A stretch of DNA of 64,000 nt from Lineus longissimus (GCF_910592395.1 NC_088314.1:20606070-20670069), one strand, 5' to 3'. Numbered from the stretch's first letter, positions 1-60,100 are shown. Translations and numbers: made by a program. Notes: generated by a model from the letters alone, not told the origin.

Positions 1-42481
<42,481 letters not shown>

Positions 42482-44515
42482 AACACTATCCAACAAGACC
42501 AAGCTATGCTATAGTCTTTGGTCTTGATTACAGTATACCAACACAGTATGGAAGACTTGACAACTCGTTTGCAAACCACACGACGCCATTTTCACTTGGT
42601 AATGGGTTTGCAGACAGAGAGAACTTGTCATGTGAAGTGTGAACACAACACTCCTCAAAACACCACTGATGTTTGAAGCAAAAGTGATCACAATCTACTA
42701 CAAAAACTATATATCCGTATCACAGATCTTTGACCACACAGTCACGTCCTCCTTTAATCCAAAGTTTGTGTTCGAAAGAACAAAATCTGCCACAAAAGGC
42801 TTGCCAGCAGACATGATCTCGACGTGGTCGTGGTCGTGAAAATGTACAGCTGATGCACTGTGTGCATAGAAGACACAACGATCCCTACCAAATAATACTC
42901 CAAAATCGAAGTGAACCCAACAACTGGGCTTCAAAACGGCACAGAACACCGTTCCGAGCTACGCTCTACCTATTTATGTGATCCATTTTTATATCAAATG
43001 GTTCTATCTAAGGAAAATATTCAGTATTAAGGCCTAATCCAAAACTACGGTCCTCACGATATGCGATGGCGGCCGTTCACTGACGTGAAAGTAGTTCATT
43101 TGCGGATGAATATTTGTGAGAGCCATGTTGGATATCCATGCGTGGCAAAGAAGTGCTCCACTATAACTTGGGATTTAGACTGAAATAAACATGCTTTTCA
43201 GTAGATCCAACTGTCTCTTGTAATTTTATCATATATTGTATCGTCATCTGATTCGTGAAGCACTTTCCCCTTATTTGAATGAACTTCATATTTTCGGACT
43301 TTTCGTGGACGAAAACGGGCACCTGTTAACTAAGAAGACCGTCAGAGGCCGCCACTATCTAGTGTCTTTGTGTGACTAAACAATTGACATTCCACTCCCA
43401 CTCATGATTTAATTATTATTTTCTTGATTTGTGCTTTGTTTCAAGCAGCCTATATGTTTAACATCCAGGCAAAGAAAGTAGAAGACCTGTTACAACCTAA
43501 GGATAATCAATCAGGATTGATTGTCCTCCTCAATCAGGATTGATTGTCCTAAGACTAAGTCACAACCAAGCAAGTCTGAACATGATCGAGTTGTCTTGGC
43601 CAGAGTAACCAGGCCAGACAGCGTCACATCCGAGATCACAACTTTCCTATATCACTTTGGAAATTGTCACAAACATATGAATTTTTGGGATATCTCCATG
43701 TTGTATCAGAAAAATCCATATTTGTCACAACCATAATTGTAACAGTAAGTTGATGCATAAGGGTTTGGGTTAAAGAGTCTCAACCATCAAAAACTTTGAA
43801 TTTGTCAGACCAGCAGCAGCAGGCAAGGCTGAAGCCATTGTTCACATGCCATTTGGTACATCAAAGACAAGTTCTATCAAGTTCTGTCAAGTTCTATTCA
43901 AGAAATTTTGGCAACTATTTACAAGACAAGGCAAATAGGATTGATCACTTTGGTCCAAAAATGTCATCGTTTGCAAGATGTAACAACCATGCCATAGGAG
44001 ATGTTGTCACCACTCATACTAGAGGTCGTACCAACCCTTGAGGGGAAGTAAGAATCATTGGCCTCATTGGTGAATTGTCTCAACCACCAATGCCATTGTC
44101 AGATGTGACAGTTAGATTGGAGACAATGTCACAACCACCCATCAAACTGAGATGTTTTAGCAACTGTTTGCAAACCAAGAGGTCAGGCCACACCAATCCT
44201 TGTTGCTTTGGGAAAAAGTCACACTCAACCTTGAAAACTAATGTATTCTGGAGACGGTGGATGTTGAATCCATGTCCCATTAGAATTAGAATAACGGCAG
44301 AGCGTCTCCCTTGACCCTATGTCTGGTAAGGATACAATGTCACAACAATATCAGTCTCATTTTTGAAGTGTCTGAGGGGCAAGAGACACTGAGACATTGT
44401 GCCCAGCCCAGTCTGAGATCTAGTTCAGAGTTAGATCACAGTCGAACGCAGAAGCAGAGAACATGGTTGGCATTAAGTGGGAAAAAAAACATACAAATGT
44501 CTATAATTTCAACAG
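42482..44515. other. Intergenic region upstream of WNK
   Basis: Must contain the WNK 5' UTR and promoter, but no TATA box or clear start site is identifiable. 43500-44400 carries scattered GTCACAACCA-like motifs and a local direct repeat of CAATCAGGATTGATTGTCCT near 43508-43552. No gene seen. Confidence 0.6.
43560..44350. repeat. Scattered GTCACAACCA-type motifs
   Basis: At least six loose copies of TGTCACAACCA and close variants (AGATGTAACAACCA, TTGTCTCAACCACC, AATGTCACAACCACC, AATGTCACAACAA) at irregular 40-250 bp spacing. The same vocabulary returns at 58150-58470. Probably an old, decayed minisatellite. Confidence 0.45.
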
Positions 44516-44521
44516 TTTATT
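44516..44521 (-). terminator. Candidate polyadenylation signal for FN3K gene
   Basis: TTTATT on the plus strand is AATAAA on the minus strand, about 1.4 kb after the FN3K stop codon. I saw no closer canonical hexamer, so the 3' UTR may span 45885 to about 44500; that stretch otherwise shows nothing. Confidence 0.35.
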
Positions 44522-45885
44522 AATAAATCATTCCGGTGTAAAAGAAAGAAACTACAGCTATAAATATATTGCCAGTGTCATTATTTTTTGGAATGGAAGA
44601 AGCTCTGTCACCTGACAGAATCAAACAATACTAAAATCTGACGAAATATATAACATTACATCCAGCATGCCCCATAGCAGTGCTAATTTGTATACACAAT
44701 TCATCTTTTGAAACAGTTTAAGTGTTGCTACTCCACCTGTCACATGCGCCAGTCTTGAACCTCTAGCACCCTCTATTAAGGAACAGCATCATTTCATAGT
44801 TGGCATGATTAATTCATGCTGCTCCTTTGGTTTAAAATTTTCACACACTTGGCCCCCCACAATTACAAAGCACCACTATAAAGCAAAAAAAAATGCAGAA
44901 AAAATATCATGATCTTTTGCCAAAGCTTGTAAAATAATCACTCTCTCTCTTTGTTAATGAAAATATTCTTTGAAGACACATTTGTTCTACGTTATAAATG
45001 CAAAGCCATGTCAAATAAATTCTTACACAGTACAAAGAAATTGACCAACATTATAGATTCCTAAATACCCACAATTCAGTGGCACGTAATGTCCTCTCAT
45101 TCATTTCAGGAGTTCAAAAACAATCTTGCATCTGCTAGAACTATCCATTTGAAACTATTGATAGCATCAAGTTCTTTGGGAAGACAACAATATGTCAACA
45201 TAAATAAGTTCATGAAGAGATACTCCAAGTCAGTTTTTTTCATGAAATTTGGTAAAAATAAAGGAAAATAATCCATTTTCACCGTGGTAATAACTTGCGA
45301 AATAAGGAAGAGAATATTAGGCTGAGAATAAGTCCTAACATTTACAATCATGTGTCAACACAGACATTAACTTCAAGACATCACAACAAATCAAAGTCAT
45401 TATTGCAGGATCAACAACTGTACAAAGACATACCGACTTTAATCAGCAGAACCGTTATAAGGTAAACTCAACAAACATATTCATACTTGCATCCAGGATA
45501 AATAACATTAAGTACAGACACACAGGTGTATGTATATCAGAGGAATACACTATATGTAACATTATATATGGACAATGATGTCATTCTGACATCAGTATGA
45601 ATCATTCACTACAATACCACCTTAAAAACACCAGATTACCATATTTGAAATCAGACAACTTACAGGAATGTTTCCATTTCTGGAATAAAATGCATCAAAT
45701 AGATAGAATTCTTAAATGAATGATAATCACATAAATACAATTATGTCAAGCATACATGTATCATATCACTGAAGCAGGTGACCTGCACTCTTATCAAAAT
45801 CTTGACTATTTCCACCAGATGACAACGTTTGTTGCCTAATTAAATGAGTGATACATCCTATCTGGTTACAAGATGCTGGGTCCCC

Positions 45886-46148
45886 TTACAAAGTTTTTGC
45901 CAGTGCAATTAACTCGTGCATACACTCAGCTGTCTTGTCACGGAGTGTGCTATGACCATGAATCCAATAGATGGCCAGACTAAACAAGTGGTAGAGTTTA
46001 CGACGATTTTCTGACGTCTTGTCCAATGGCATGTGCTGTCGATATGCTTTGAAAAAGGATTCGTGAAATTTCGACCTGAAGTCATCCTCATAGACTTGAA
46101 TAAAGTCAAATTCAGCATCGCCATAGATACAGGCAGCATCATAGGTTA
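45886..46148 (-). CDS. FN3K: FN3K exon 6: metal-binding Asp and C-terminus
   Basis: 263 nt starting at TTTCTAG and ending ALAKTL-stop. It begins VTYDAACIYGDAEFDF, equivalent to YDPASFYGHSEFEL in human, followed by FFKAYRQHMP and the helical LYHLFSLAIYWIHG. Confidence 0.92.
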
Positions 46149-48829
46149 CTAGAAATGAAAATGGAGAATGAGGTTAAGGGAGCGACAGACGCAACACAAT
46201 TGAATACTTCACTTTGTTCATATTGAAAGGAGAACAGAAATCATCCTTCACCACAAACCAGACCACCTGTTTTTATGACCTGTTGCTTTTCTGAAAAAAT
46301 TGCAATCTGGCATCAATTTTGCCATTTGGCATCAATTTCATGTCATCAAGTGTATTTTTGCAGTCCTGTTAGTGCCAGTGCTATAGTCACAATAGTTTCA
46401 CCATAAGCAACTAATTTTCTTACCGACTTCCGTGCCAATATGGCCCACATTAACAACACACAAATCTCCATGAAGAAGAGATGGAAGAATTTCTGTATCT
46501 TGAAAGAATTTTGGAAGCAACAGCTGTAATTCAGACCACAACTCCCGCACTTCTTGGTCATGGAACTCCCAGTCAATTATAGTGAACACAGGTTTGAGAA
46601 TTTCTCGTGAAAAATACTCCTGAAATCAGAAACACTGAAAACATAAACTAAGTGACAAAACGTTTTGAGTTCATTGCAGATGTCGTCGCACATTTAGTCA
46701 AGTAATCTCAAAAGATACCATGGATTAAAGACTCAGAACCAATACTTCGTGAACAAGACAATCTTGGTGGATGCTTCATTCAACATGCTGATGAAATGGC
46801 AAGGAATTCCACTTTCAGTCGATTGAGCGTTTTGGATTTCAGATCTGATCGCACAGGGGGTCATTACTCACCAGCCAGCTGGAAGACCATCCTTTTCCAG
46901 GAGTAAATCTTCCAAGAAATGTATCACAGTGATATCCAAACTTGTGTACTGCCTCGCTTTCATTAGAATGGACTGTGGAAGTGCTCTCCTCTTTCTTTTT
47001 AAGCAGCTTTATATTGTGGCTGTGTAATCTGGAAAGGGAATTATGTTGTTATTATTTTTTTAATTAACACTTGTCCTGTTCAACTCAAATTTCTAAAGTA
47101 TTGCAATCATAGGCTCAAGAAATAAAGAAGTGGTCTATAATACTTAAATATGTTTGCATCATATGCTTTCCATTCCATCAACAATACAAAAGAGTGGTTT
47201 CACCTGACGTCATCACCTCCCATTCTGGAGGGACAGACAAAAGAAAGCAAACCCATATGACCATGACAGCATTTGATTCAGTTTAGTCAGGCACGACAAA
47301 TCATTGTTCTGCCATCCAACATGGCCGACCGTAGGCTTAACACTATATCCAGAAACTAAATGCTCACAACTGACGACATTTGTTCTTATCTAAATAACTC
47401 GCCATGTCCCTGACTCTATAGTTTACTCAATCTAATAAACAACTTAAAGCCAACCCACCAACTGATAGACTTACTTGCCAAATCGGTCTCCCAGCTGGGC
47501 CCACATTTCTTCAGTTGAAAGACGCTCTAGCCCATCCAGGTATTCCATGATGGAAACGGCCCCATGTCCCGATGGATGATCAACCAACTGCAAAATAGAT
47601 AGGGTGTGAAGAAAGAGTTATAGGGGTTGGCCCTTATTTGAGAAAATTCTTTAAAATTGACCATGCATTTCAGAAAATTGATGAAAAAAACTGGAGGCCC
47701 CTTATCTCCGAGGCACATCTTCTTTTGCTGACTATCACTTGCATCAGATCTATCTATCCCCTTGTCCCCTGTGATGAAAGAGGTTAACTACAGGAGCTAC
47801 ACTACCTTTATTATTTTCGGAACTCGGATGGCCTCAGTTGCTGTGATGGATAACAAACTTTCCTTTTCTCCGAAGAACATTGCTTTGGTCTGAAGACAGA
47901 TGATCACAAGCCGATAGTTAGATATAAGGTATAGGACAATGTCAATGGAAGTATTTTCTCCTTCAACTAGTGGATTTTCTTGATACCACCTACTCATTTA
48001 GTTCAGTACAGCCACGTTCTTCAAATTCAATGCAAATGTTGAAGCCCAGTGATGGAGCTGTTCACCATCTATGTCAACACTCAAATTAGTTAAGAATAAG
48101 ATTAAGAGGGTACACTGTAAGATCATCCCCGCAAAACATTTACAATCTGATGGAGTGTGAGTGAGAGCATGAACTTGGATACCGTGGATCACACAGCGCA
48201 GTGGCAGACCCTTGGTTGTGCCACTACGGTATGCGGTGCAACGGCGGAGCTGTTGTGACGCGAAATGCCTCAACCCAAGGATTTCTTCTGCTTCTACTTG
48301 GTACTCTGCCTGGACACTGAGACCGTCAACCTCCTTTGACGTGTTTTGCTGAGGCCTACACAACAGTCCGTGACATGTGTTGTATGACATCGACTGAGTC
48401 TGAGACATTAATGGATGATATGAATAAAGACTAGCAAATGCTTTTACTCCGCTTTTGTACAGGAAGGCCTAGTGTAAATCATACTAAATGTACATGGAGA
48501 TTTAGATAAAAGCATTTGCTAGTCTTTATTCATATCACCCAACGTCATTACTTCACTATCTAAAAGCATCCTTCCTAAAGCTTGTACAGGCCCCACAGTT
48601 CAGTCAGGGTACATACAATCATACATGATACAAACCCATTATTAACCACAATACTTAAGCCTATGATAACAACAGATCAACAAACCTCTGGGTTAGTATT
48701 GAATTTTGCAAAGTACTTCGTGCCATCATCTGTCAAGTAAACAGCAGAGTTATTTACAACTCCACCTCTGGTTTTGCCAACCAATTCTATGGTAGATGAA
48801 TTTAACTCTTTTTTCAACAAATCGTCCAT
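45886..48829 (-). CDS. FN3K: Fructosamine/ketosamine-3-kinase
   Basis: Six exons join in phase: 48829-48686, 47889-47806, 47587-47475, 47028-46872, 46619-46424 and 46148-45886, giving 318 aa (human FN3K has 309). These kinases phosphorylate fructosamines or ketosamines on glycated proteins so that the sugar adduct is released. Visible motifs are the N-lobe lysine (YFAKFN, K42), MFFGEKESL, the MEYLDGLERLS segment, LHGDLCVVN with candidate catalytic D218 and N223, and YDAACIYGD with metal-binding D235. Two family positions differ. The P-loop has GGVVNN where human and plant enzymes have a Gly-Cys, and HGDLW is HGDLC. Whether this is FN3K or FN3KRP cannot be decided: invertebrates often have one member. 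Start ATG at 48829 gives an MDDLLKKEL start like MEQLL in human. The neighbouring MCM2 is divergent. Confidence 0.93.
46424..46619 (-). CDS. FN3K: FN3K exon 5: catalytic loop
   Basis: 196 nt between TTTCAG and GTAAGA. It carries EVRELWSELQ, LPKFF, then LPSLLHGDLCVVNVG. His216-Gly-Asp218 and Asn223 are the aminoglycoside-phosphotransferase-like catalytic signature. The usual Trp after HGDL is Cys here. Confidence 0.92.
47192..47330 (-). repeat. Dispersed repeat, copy B (inverse of 37175-37299)
   Basis: Lies in FN3K intron 3. Its reverse complement runs GGTCGGCCATGTTGGATGGC to GATGACGTCAGGTGAAACCA. It is about 14 bp longer than copy A. Confidence 0.8.
47998..48408 (-). other. Unrecognised 136-codon ORF in FN3K intron 1
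   Basis: An ATG-initiated frame, GC-richer than its surroundings, with EYQVEAEEILGLRHFASQQL in its centre. No domain is recognised. It ends at the same base as the neighbouring intron/exon context begins, and starts only 8 bp from a perfect inverted repeat (48416-48537). It may belong to a small insertion or be a chance frame. It is not needed for the FN3K protein, which splices across it in phase. Confidence 0.3.
48416..48537. repeat. Perfect 31-bp inverted repeat with 60-bp spacer
   Basis: Left arm 48416-48446 starts TGATATGAATAAAGACTAGC; right arm 48507-48537 is its exact reverse complement. The length and perfect match resemble a young MITE or hairpin insertion in FN3K intron 1. Confidence 0.85.
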
Positions 48830-49788
48830 TCTTGCAGCTAAATTGCGATACTACTTGTAAGTCTTAGTTGTATAGATTCTCACTGACAACTTCTTGTTTC
48901 ATAACATGACTTAATATCGCAGATTAAGACGGATTAAAAATTGAGAATTTTATCAATGTCAACAGAGCGGAAAGCAGACACTTTTACTTGACTTAGTCTA
49001 CGGACAAAATGTATTTATACTTTTAAGCAATAAATCGCATTAAAGTGAACTTGATATGATAAATATAATATAATAATTCTATAATGTAATTGTGACTTGA
49101 ATGATATTGTCATGAAACAACATATGATGGAAATATATTGAATACAAATTTGGTCTGCGGTTTCTCAAAATGGACATTCTCCAAGCGTCGTCAATGGTGA
49201 AAATCGCTGTTAAGCCTCACTCGACCTACTGTCTCTGCCACGGTTGGCTCGCCAGTCACCTCTCAACAATGGGAACAATCCCCATGACTGCGCCATTCAT
49301 TGTTAAAATCTATATCTTTATTACGCATCTGTTTGACACAAATACACTTCACAGTGTTATGAAAAAAACTATCATGACATCCTTAAAATGTTTTTTTATC
49401 GAAACATATCAAGAAGGCTTTTCAATATAGGTTACAAGCAGCGCACTATAAACCCTGGATCAGTGTGTGGACGATCAAACTGTGGCAGAGGGACTATGTG
49501 ACAAGTTCAGCGGGTGCATGTAAATTGGACATTTGACCCGGCGCCCGGGAGATTGCTACACGGAGTGATATATTTGTATCCATTCGCTGCAATCTGTTGG
49601 TTTCTTTTAAAATATGCTCTAGTAATTATTAATAAACAAGTACCTCGTAAATGTTTATACCATCTTATACAACACTGTACCATTGTAATGTGATTTTAAG
49701 CAAGAACATGAAAGACCTATTTTCGTGTATTCTCCTTGACCTTTGACCGGCAAAATTTCCCGCGTTTTTCGATCACGGACATTTAACA
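48830..49788. promoter_or_regulatory. Divergent FN3K/MCM2 intergenic region
   Basis: 960 bp between two start codons facing apart, containing both 5' UTRs and promoters. A GC-rich palindromic patch (CCCGGCGCCCGGG) lies at about 49537-49549. No TATA box is convincing. A bidirectional promoter is an inference from the spacing. Confidence 0.5.
49756..49763 (+). promoter_or_regulatory. E2F-type site upstream of MCM2
   Basis: TTTCCCGC matches the E2F consensus TTTSSCGC, 26 bp before the MCM2 ATG. MCM genes are classic E2F targets in animals, so location and identity agree. Confidence 0.6.
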
Positions 49789-56236
<6,448 letters not shown>

Positions 56237-57000
56237 ATGAGACACTTTGATAAGGTGGGATGGATAGCGACATGCTAAGACCCGCCTTAAAACCTGTCTA
56301 ATCTGGGTTTTTTAGAAGAGGAGAAATCTTCTAACACTCTATTGAGTGCTCTATCATGCCTGGTGCTGCCTGGTGCTGCCTACTTTAGTTTAAATTCACG
56401 ATGGATGGATTCAGAATTGGCGAGATTTTCAAATGAGCTCTGTAAATAATTCCTTTCCATGAGCTCTGTAGATAATTTTGTTGCAAGATATTATTTGCTT
56501 CTACTTAATCTCATTTACTGTAACTGCCAGGTCTCTGCGGATTTTGCAAATAATTGTGATTTGCGAAAACAAAATTTGTTGTGCCTTCCCATTCCTATGT
56601 CCTACCAATTAGAATCTCGGGTTGCTTTCAGACCCACGTCTTGTGATGTTACCAATAAAAATTCAAATCAAGTAGAATCAAACACATCACTTTGCTCATC
56701 TTTCCCACCCAAGTTATGTTGTACTTGCACACAAATCTTCATTTGATAATCATGTCAGTTTATGACCTTGTACTTGATACCATTTAGAATCACTGTGCTT
56801 TGTTTTGTTATTATTGTGTATAGATCGTTACTTCATTTGAACTTTCATGTATACATGTACTTGATCATAATACTGTTGTTGACTATTTTGCTACAGATGA
56901 AGGGATATCACCAAACCATGTGTTCAAACTGTAAATAAACCTTTGTATGCTGCGCATTTATACACTTATACCAATTATGAATAAATACTGAAACAACGAG
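56237..57000 (+). other. MCM2: MCM2 3' UTR
   Basis: AT-rich sequence from the TAA at 56234-56236 to the two poly(A) signals. A short direct repeat of GAGCTCTGTAAATAATT occurs near 56425 and 56461. No gene seen. Confidence 0.7.
56934..56985 (+). terminator. Two AATAAA polyadenylation signals of MCM2
   Basis: AATAAA at 56934-56939 and again at 56980-56985, about 700 bp past the stop codon. Cleavage probably falls between about 56950 and 57010, just before the minisatellite. Confidence 0.75.
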
Positions 57001-57056
57001 AAGTTGCCTTGTTCGCCTTGATCTTCATCACAAGGATATTTCTACTCTTTCGGATA

Positions 57057-57833
57057 GTCCCCTTCAAGATAATCGCCTCCTCTTCTGCCCCTCCTCAAGG
57101 GTATGACACACTTGATAGTCTAGCGGTAAAGCTAGTCCCCTTCAAGATAATCACATCCTCTTCTGGCCCTCCTCAAGGGTATGACACACTTGATAGTCTA
57201 GCGGTAAAGCTAGTCCCCTTCAAGATAATCGCCTCCTCTTCTGGCCCTCCTCAAGGGTATGACACACTTGATAGTCTAGCGGTAAAGCTAGTCCCCTTCA
57301 AGATAATCACATCCTCTTCTGGCCCTCCTCAAGGGTATGACACACTTGATAGTCTAGCGGTAAAGCTAGTCCCCTTCAAGATAATCGCCTCCTCTTCTGG
57401 CCCTCCTCAAGGGTATGACACACTTGATAGTCTAGCGGTAAAGCTAGTCCCCTTCAAGATAATCGCCTCCTCTTCTGGCCCTCCTCAAGGGTATGACACA
57501 CTTGATAGTCTAGCGGTAAAGCTAGTCCCCTTCAAGATAATCACATCCTCTTCTGCCCCTCCTCAAGGGTATGACACACTTGATAGTCTAGCGGTAAAGC
57601 TAGTCCGCTTCAAGATAATCGCCTCCTCTTCTGGCCCTCCTCAAGGGTATGACACACTTGATAGTCAGCGGTAAAGCTAGTCCCCTTCAAGATAATCGCC
57701 TCCTCTTCTGGCCCTCCTCAAGGGTATGACACACTTGATAGTCAGCGGTAAAGCTAGTCCCCTTCAAGATAATCGCCTCCTCTTCTGGCCCTCCTCAAGG
57801 GTATGACACACTTGATAGTCTAGCGGTAAAGCT
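57057..57833. repeat. 78-bp minisatellite, 10 copies
   Basis: The unit begins GTCCCCTTCAAGATAATCGC and ends GATAGTCTAGCGGTAAAGCT. Units start at 57057, 57135, 57213, 57291, 57369, 57447, 57525, 57603, 57680 and 57757. Units 8 and 9 have lost one T (77 bp). A GCCTCC/ACATCC variant follows the order A-B-A-B-A-A-B-A-A-A. The 26-codon period leaves a plus-strand frame open through the first units; it breaks at unit 8. Confidence 0.97.
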
Positions 57834-58843
57834 GTCGGGAGGCATGCTACCCCATCTTGATGTGTGTTCAAGATTGTGACATATTCTATAGGCTTTGCCT
57901 TTGTCTGACGTCTCCTTGTAGCTATCTGTGCTCGTACAAGACAACTCGGTGCCCTGGTGCTCCAACTCTCAATAAAGCCTGACAACCAGCTGCTGAGTTG
58001 GCACCATAACCCATTAGGATGGTCTTCCAATAACATAAACCTGTCTCTTAGTGTCACATCCACTAAACCAACTGGTCTCCCAATCAGATTTTGGAGAAGG
58101 TCCTCGATATACTTGATACAATCAAATATGATGGTCTCCGTCATTATTAACTGAGTGAGGATCACAACCAATATTACTGGTGTCACAACCACAAAGCACA
58201 CTGCATGGTCTCACAACCCAGTATAATGTTCTCATTATCAATACATGAGTAAAAATCCTTCACAACCCAGTTTCAAGATGTCACAACCATGACTACTGGT
58301 TGCCAATGGTACGTGTGGTTGCCAATGGTACGTGTGGTTGCCAATGGAGCGCTAAAGTCACTCTATTCGGTCACAACCATCACCTACTGTGGCCGCCAAT
58401 GGCCAAACAGCCATTAACTCAATTGACCGTGATAAATTGAGATGAATGACAAATATGTCACAATCATGAATTCCTCATGAAAATTATCCCTTATCAAATT
58501 AGTTACAAATAAAGCCACAGTGCGAGGAATAATTATGTACAATTTAAATGACGGCAACAATAATCTGTTCTTGAGATCTTACGATAATAATAAAATAGGT
58601 CAGCAATCAAATATAATTTCGAGATCAAACAATAATTTCTGTTACACGCTACACGCGACGGGACAAAAGACTTCTTTGCAAGTAGGCCTATGCGGTGACG
58701 CAATGGAAGTGGAAGTCGGAAGTATGAGAGGTCTCTGAGTATGGTAGCGTTATTTACTTAAGTAATCCGAAGTATTTTGGTAGAAACCCCATGTATATCG
58801 GTTTACACATCGGAAAAAATACCAGAAAGTATCAGGATACGCA
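57834..58843. other. Intergenic region with degenerate repeats
   Basis: 58150-58470 holds repeated GTCACAACCA-like motifs. At 58309-58352 there are three copies of an 18-bp unit GGTTGCCAATGGTACGTG. No gene seen. Confidence 0.55.
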
Positions 58844-58850
58844 TATAAAA
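58844..58850 (+). promoter_or_regulatory. Candidate TATA box for the MGVCSS gene
   Basis: TATAAAA about 150 bp before the ATG at 58997. The position would give a ~120-nt 5' UTR. The upstream ATG at 58946 is an ATA-like weak alternative in the same frame. Confidence 0.4.
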
Positions 58851-58996
58851 TGGATACCTAAAGCCGCTGCTGTAACCTTTCAGCAGGATGTGAGACAATC
58901 GGTGGAAAGAGGCATCAGCAGACGACCAGGAGCAGACGACGTTATGTGATATCTAACAGTGTCGTTGTGAAATGTTGGAAGACACGGATTAACGGG

Positions 58997-59644
58997 ATGG
59001 GTGTGTGCAGCAGTTATTTCAATAAAGTGAACCCATCCTTGTCTGATGATCCAAAAGGCAAACAAGAGGGACAACGGGACAAGAAGGACGCCATCACACA
59101 TTCAACAGACGACACAAGCCCCCGACAAAATCTAGAGCCTGATGTAGATTCAAAACCTGACCAGCAACTGCCAGGCGATGGCGATGGGCATGTGGACAAC
59201 GTATTAGCGACGCAATACTCGGAGGACGGTGATTCTCCCGGTACGAAACTTGTGTTTGTTTCACAGGCGAAGCCGGAAGACCTGATAGGTCCACCCGCTC
59301 AAAAACCGTCTCTCAAACGACATAACGCACAACAAACAATCCTGGCACCGCTGGTTGCACAACCAGGCGGTTCAATAGGGCAGCTTTCGGAGGACAAGGA
59401 CACCCAAGGTGCGAAACTTGTGTTTGTGTCTAAGGCAAATCCAAAGGACTTGATTGCCCCACATGTCATTGAACCGTCCCTGACACACCTTGACGCGCGT
59501 GAAACCGTCATGACATCGAACAAAACATCGCAGCCAGATGAATGGGGAGAAGAGGGCTGGGGACAGCATCTCTATGACTATACCGAGGATATCAATGAGC
59601 TCGAATATGACGGTAGGATAAATTGTCTTTATAAGGTTGATTGA
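58997..59644 (+). CDS. Unrecognised 215-aa protein or first exon with MGVCSS N-terminus
   Basis: The frame is in phase from 58946; I prefer ATG 58997 because it begins MGVCSSYF, with Gly2 and Cys4 in the arrangement used for N-myristoylation plus palmitoylation. The rest is acidic and polar. It contains an internal duplication: GTKLVFVSQAKPEDLIGPP (preceded by EDGDSP) and GAKLVFVSKANPKDLIAPH (preceded by EDKDTQ), about 66 residues apart. It ends in an acidic aromatic segment, EWGEEGWGQHLYDYTEDIN. A consensus-like donor, GACG/GTAGGA, lies at 59612/59613 inside the frame, so this may be the first exon of a larger gene and the TGA at 59642 may be intronic. I do not recognise the family. Two repeated motifs under coding constraint make chance unlikely. 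Confidence 0.6.
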   Translation: MGVCSSYFNKVNPSLSDDPKGKQEGQRDKKDAITHSTDDTSPRQNLEPDVDSKPDQQLPGDGDGHVDNVLATQYSEDGDSPGTKLVFVSQAKPEDLIGPPAQKPSLKRHNAQQTILAPLVAQPGGSIGQLSEDKDTQGAKLVFVSKANPKDLIAPHVIEPSLTHLDARETVMTSNKTSQPDEWGEEGWGQHLYDYTEDINELEYDGRINCLYKVD

Positions 59645-59869
59645 GACAAGATTGCGTCTCTGGCTCAAATAATCGAGACACTCTAATGAGCGAGCACCAA
59701 TATAAGCTGTCACAATATCATTAAAACATGTTCTCCCTCAGAATTGGGCCTCTATCCTTCTTATTGGCCTGGTCACATTATAGGTTCAGTATGTTTCAAA
59801 ACATGAACGCGGATTGAGGATTGCTCCGAAGTAATCTTTACTATCGATTGGTCTGCTTTGAGATGGATT

Positions 59870-60100
59870 ATCGGGTGTGGATCTGCTCGTGCTACCCTTG
59901 GCTCTAGGTGTAACAGCATTTGTTATCTCGCAAGGTCTGGTTGTGACAGTGTCTGCACTCTCATCAGGTCTGGTTGTGGCAGCATCTCCTGTCTGTCAGG
60001 TCTGGTTGTGACAGCATATGCTGTATTATCAGGTCTGGTTGTGGCAGCATGTTATGGTATGGTTGTTGCAGTATCTGCTGTCTCTTCAGGTCGGGTGTTC
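59870..60100. repeat. Degenerate ~36-bp tandem repeat
   Basis: About six loose copies of CAGGTCTGGTTGTGGCAGCA followed by TCTGCTGT, with small indels. It lies next to the decayed transposase element. Confidence 0.7.

Noticed and set aside
42482-42502. WNK start seven codons further upstream
   Set aside because: That codon is TTG, not ATG. The first ATG in frame is at 42481.
46424-46619. FN3K as a pseudogene because HGDLW is HGDLC
   Set aside because: All six exons splice in phase, the length is normal and Asp218, Asn223 and Asp235 are kept; a divergent but intact gene is simpler.
57009-57674. 221-codon repeat protein after MCM2
   Set aside because: It is the 78-bp minisatellite read through; single-base deletions in units 8 and 9 break the frame and no promoter or splice context is seen.
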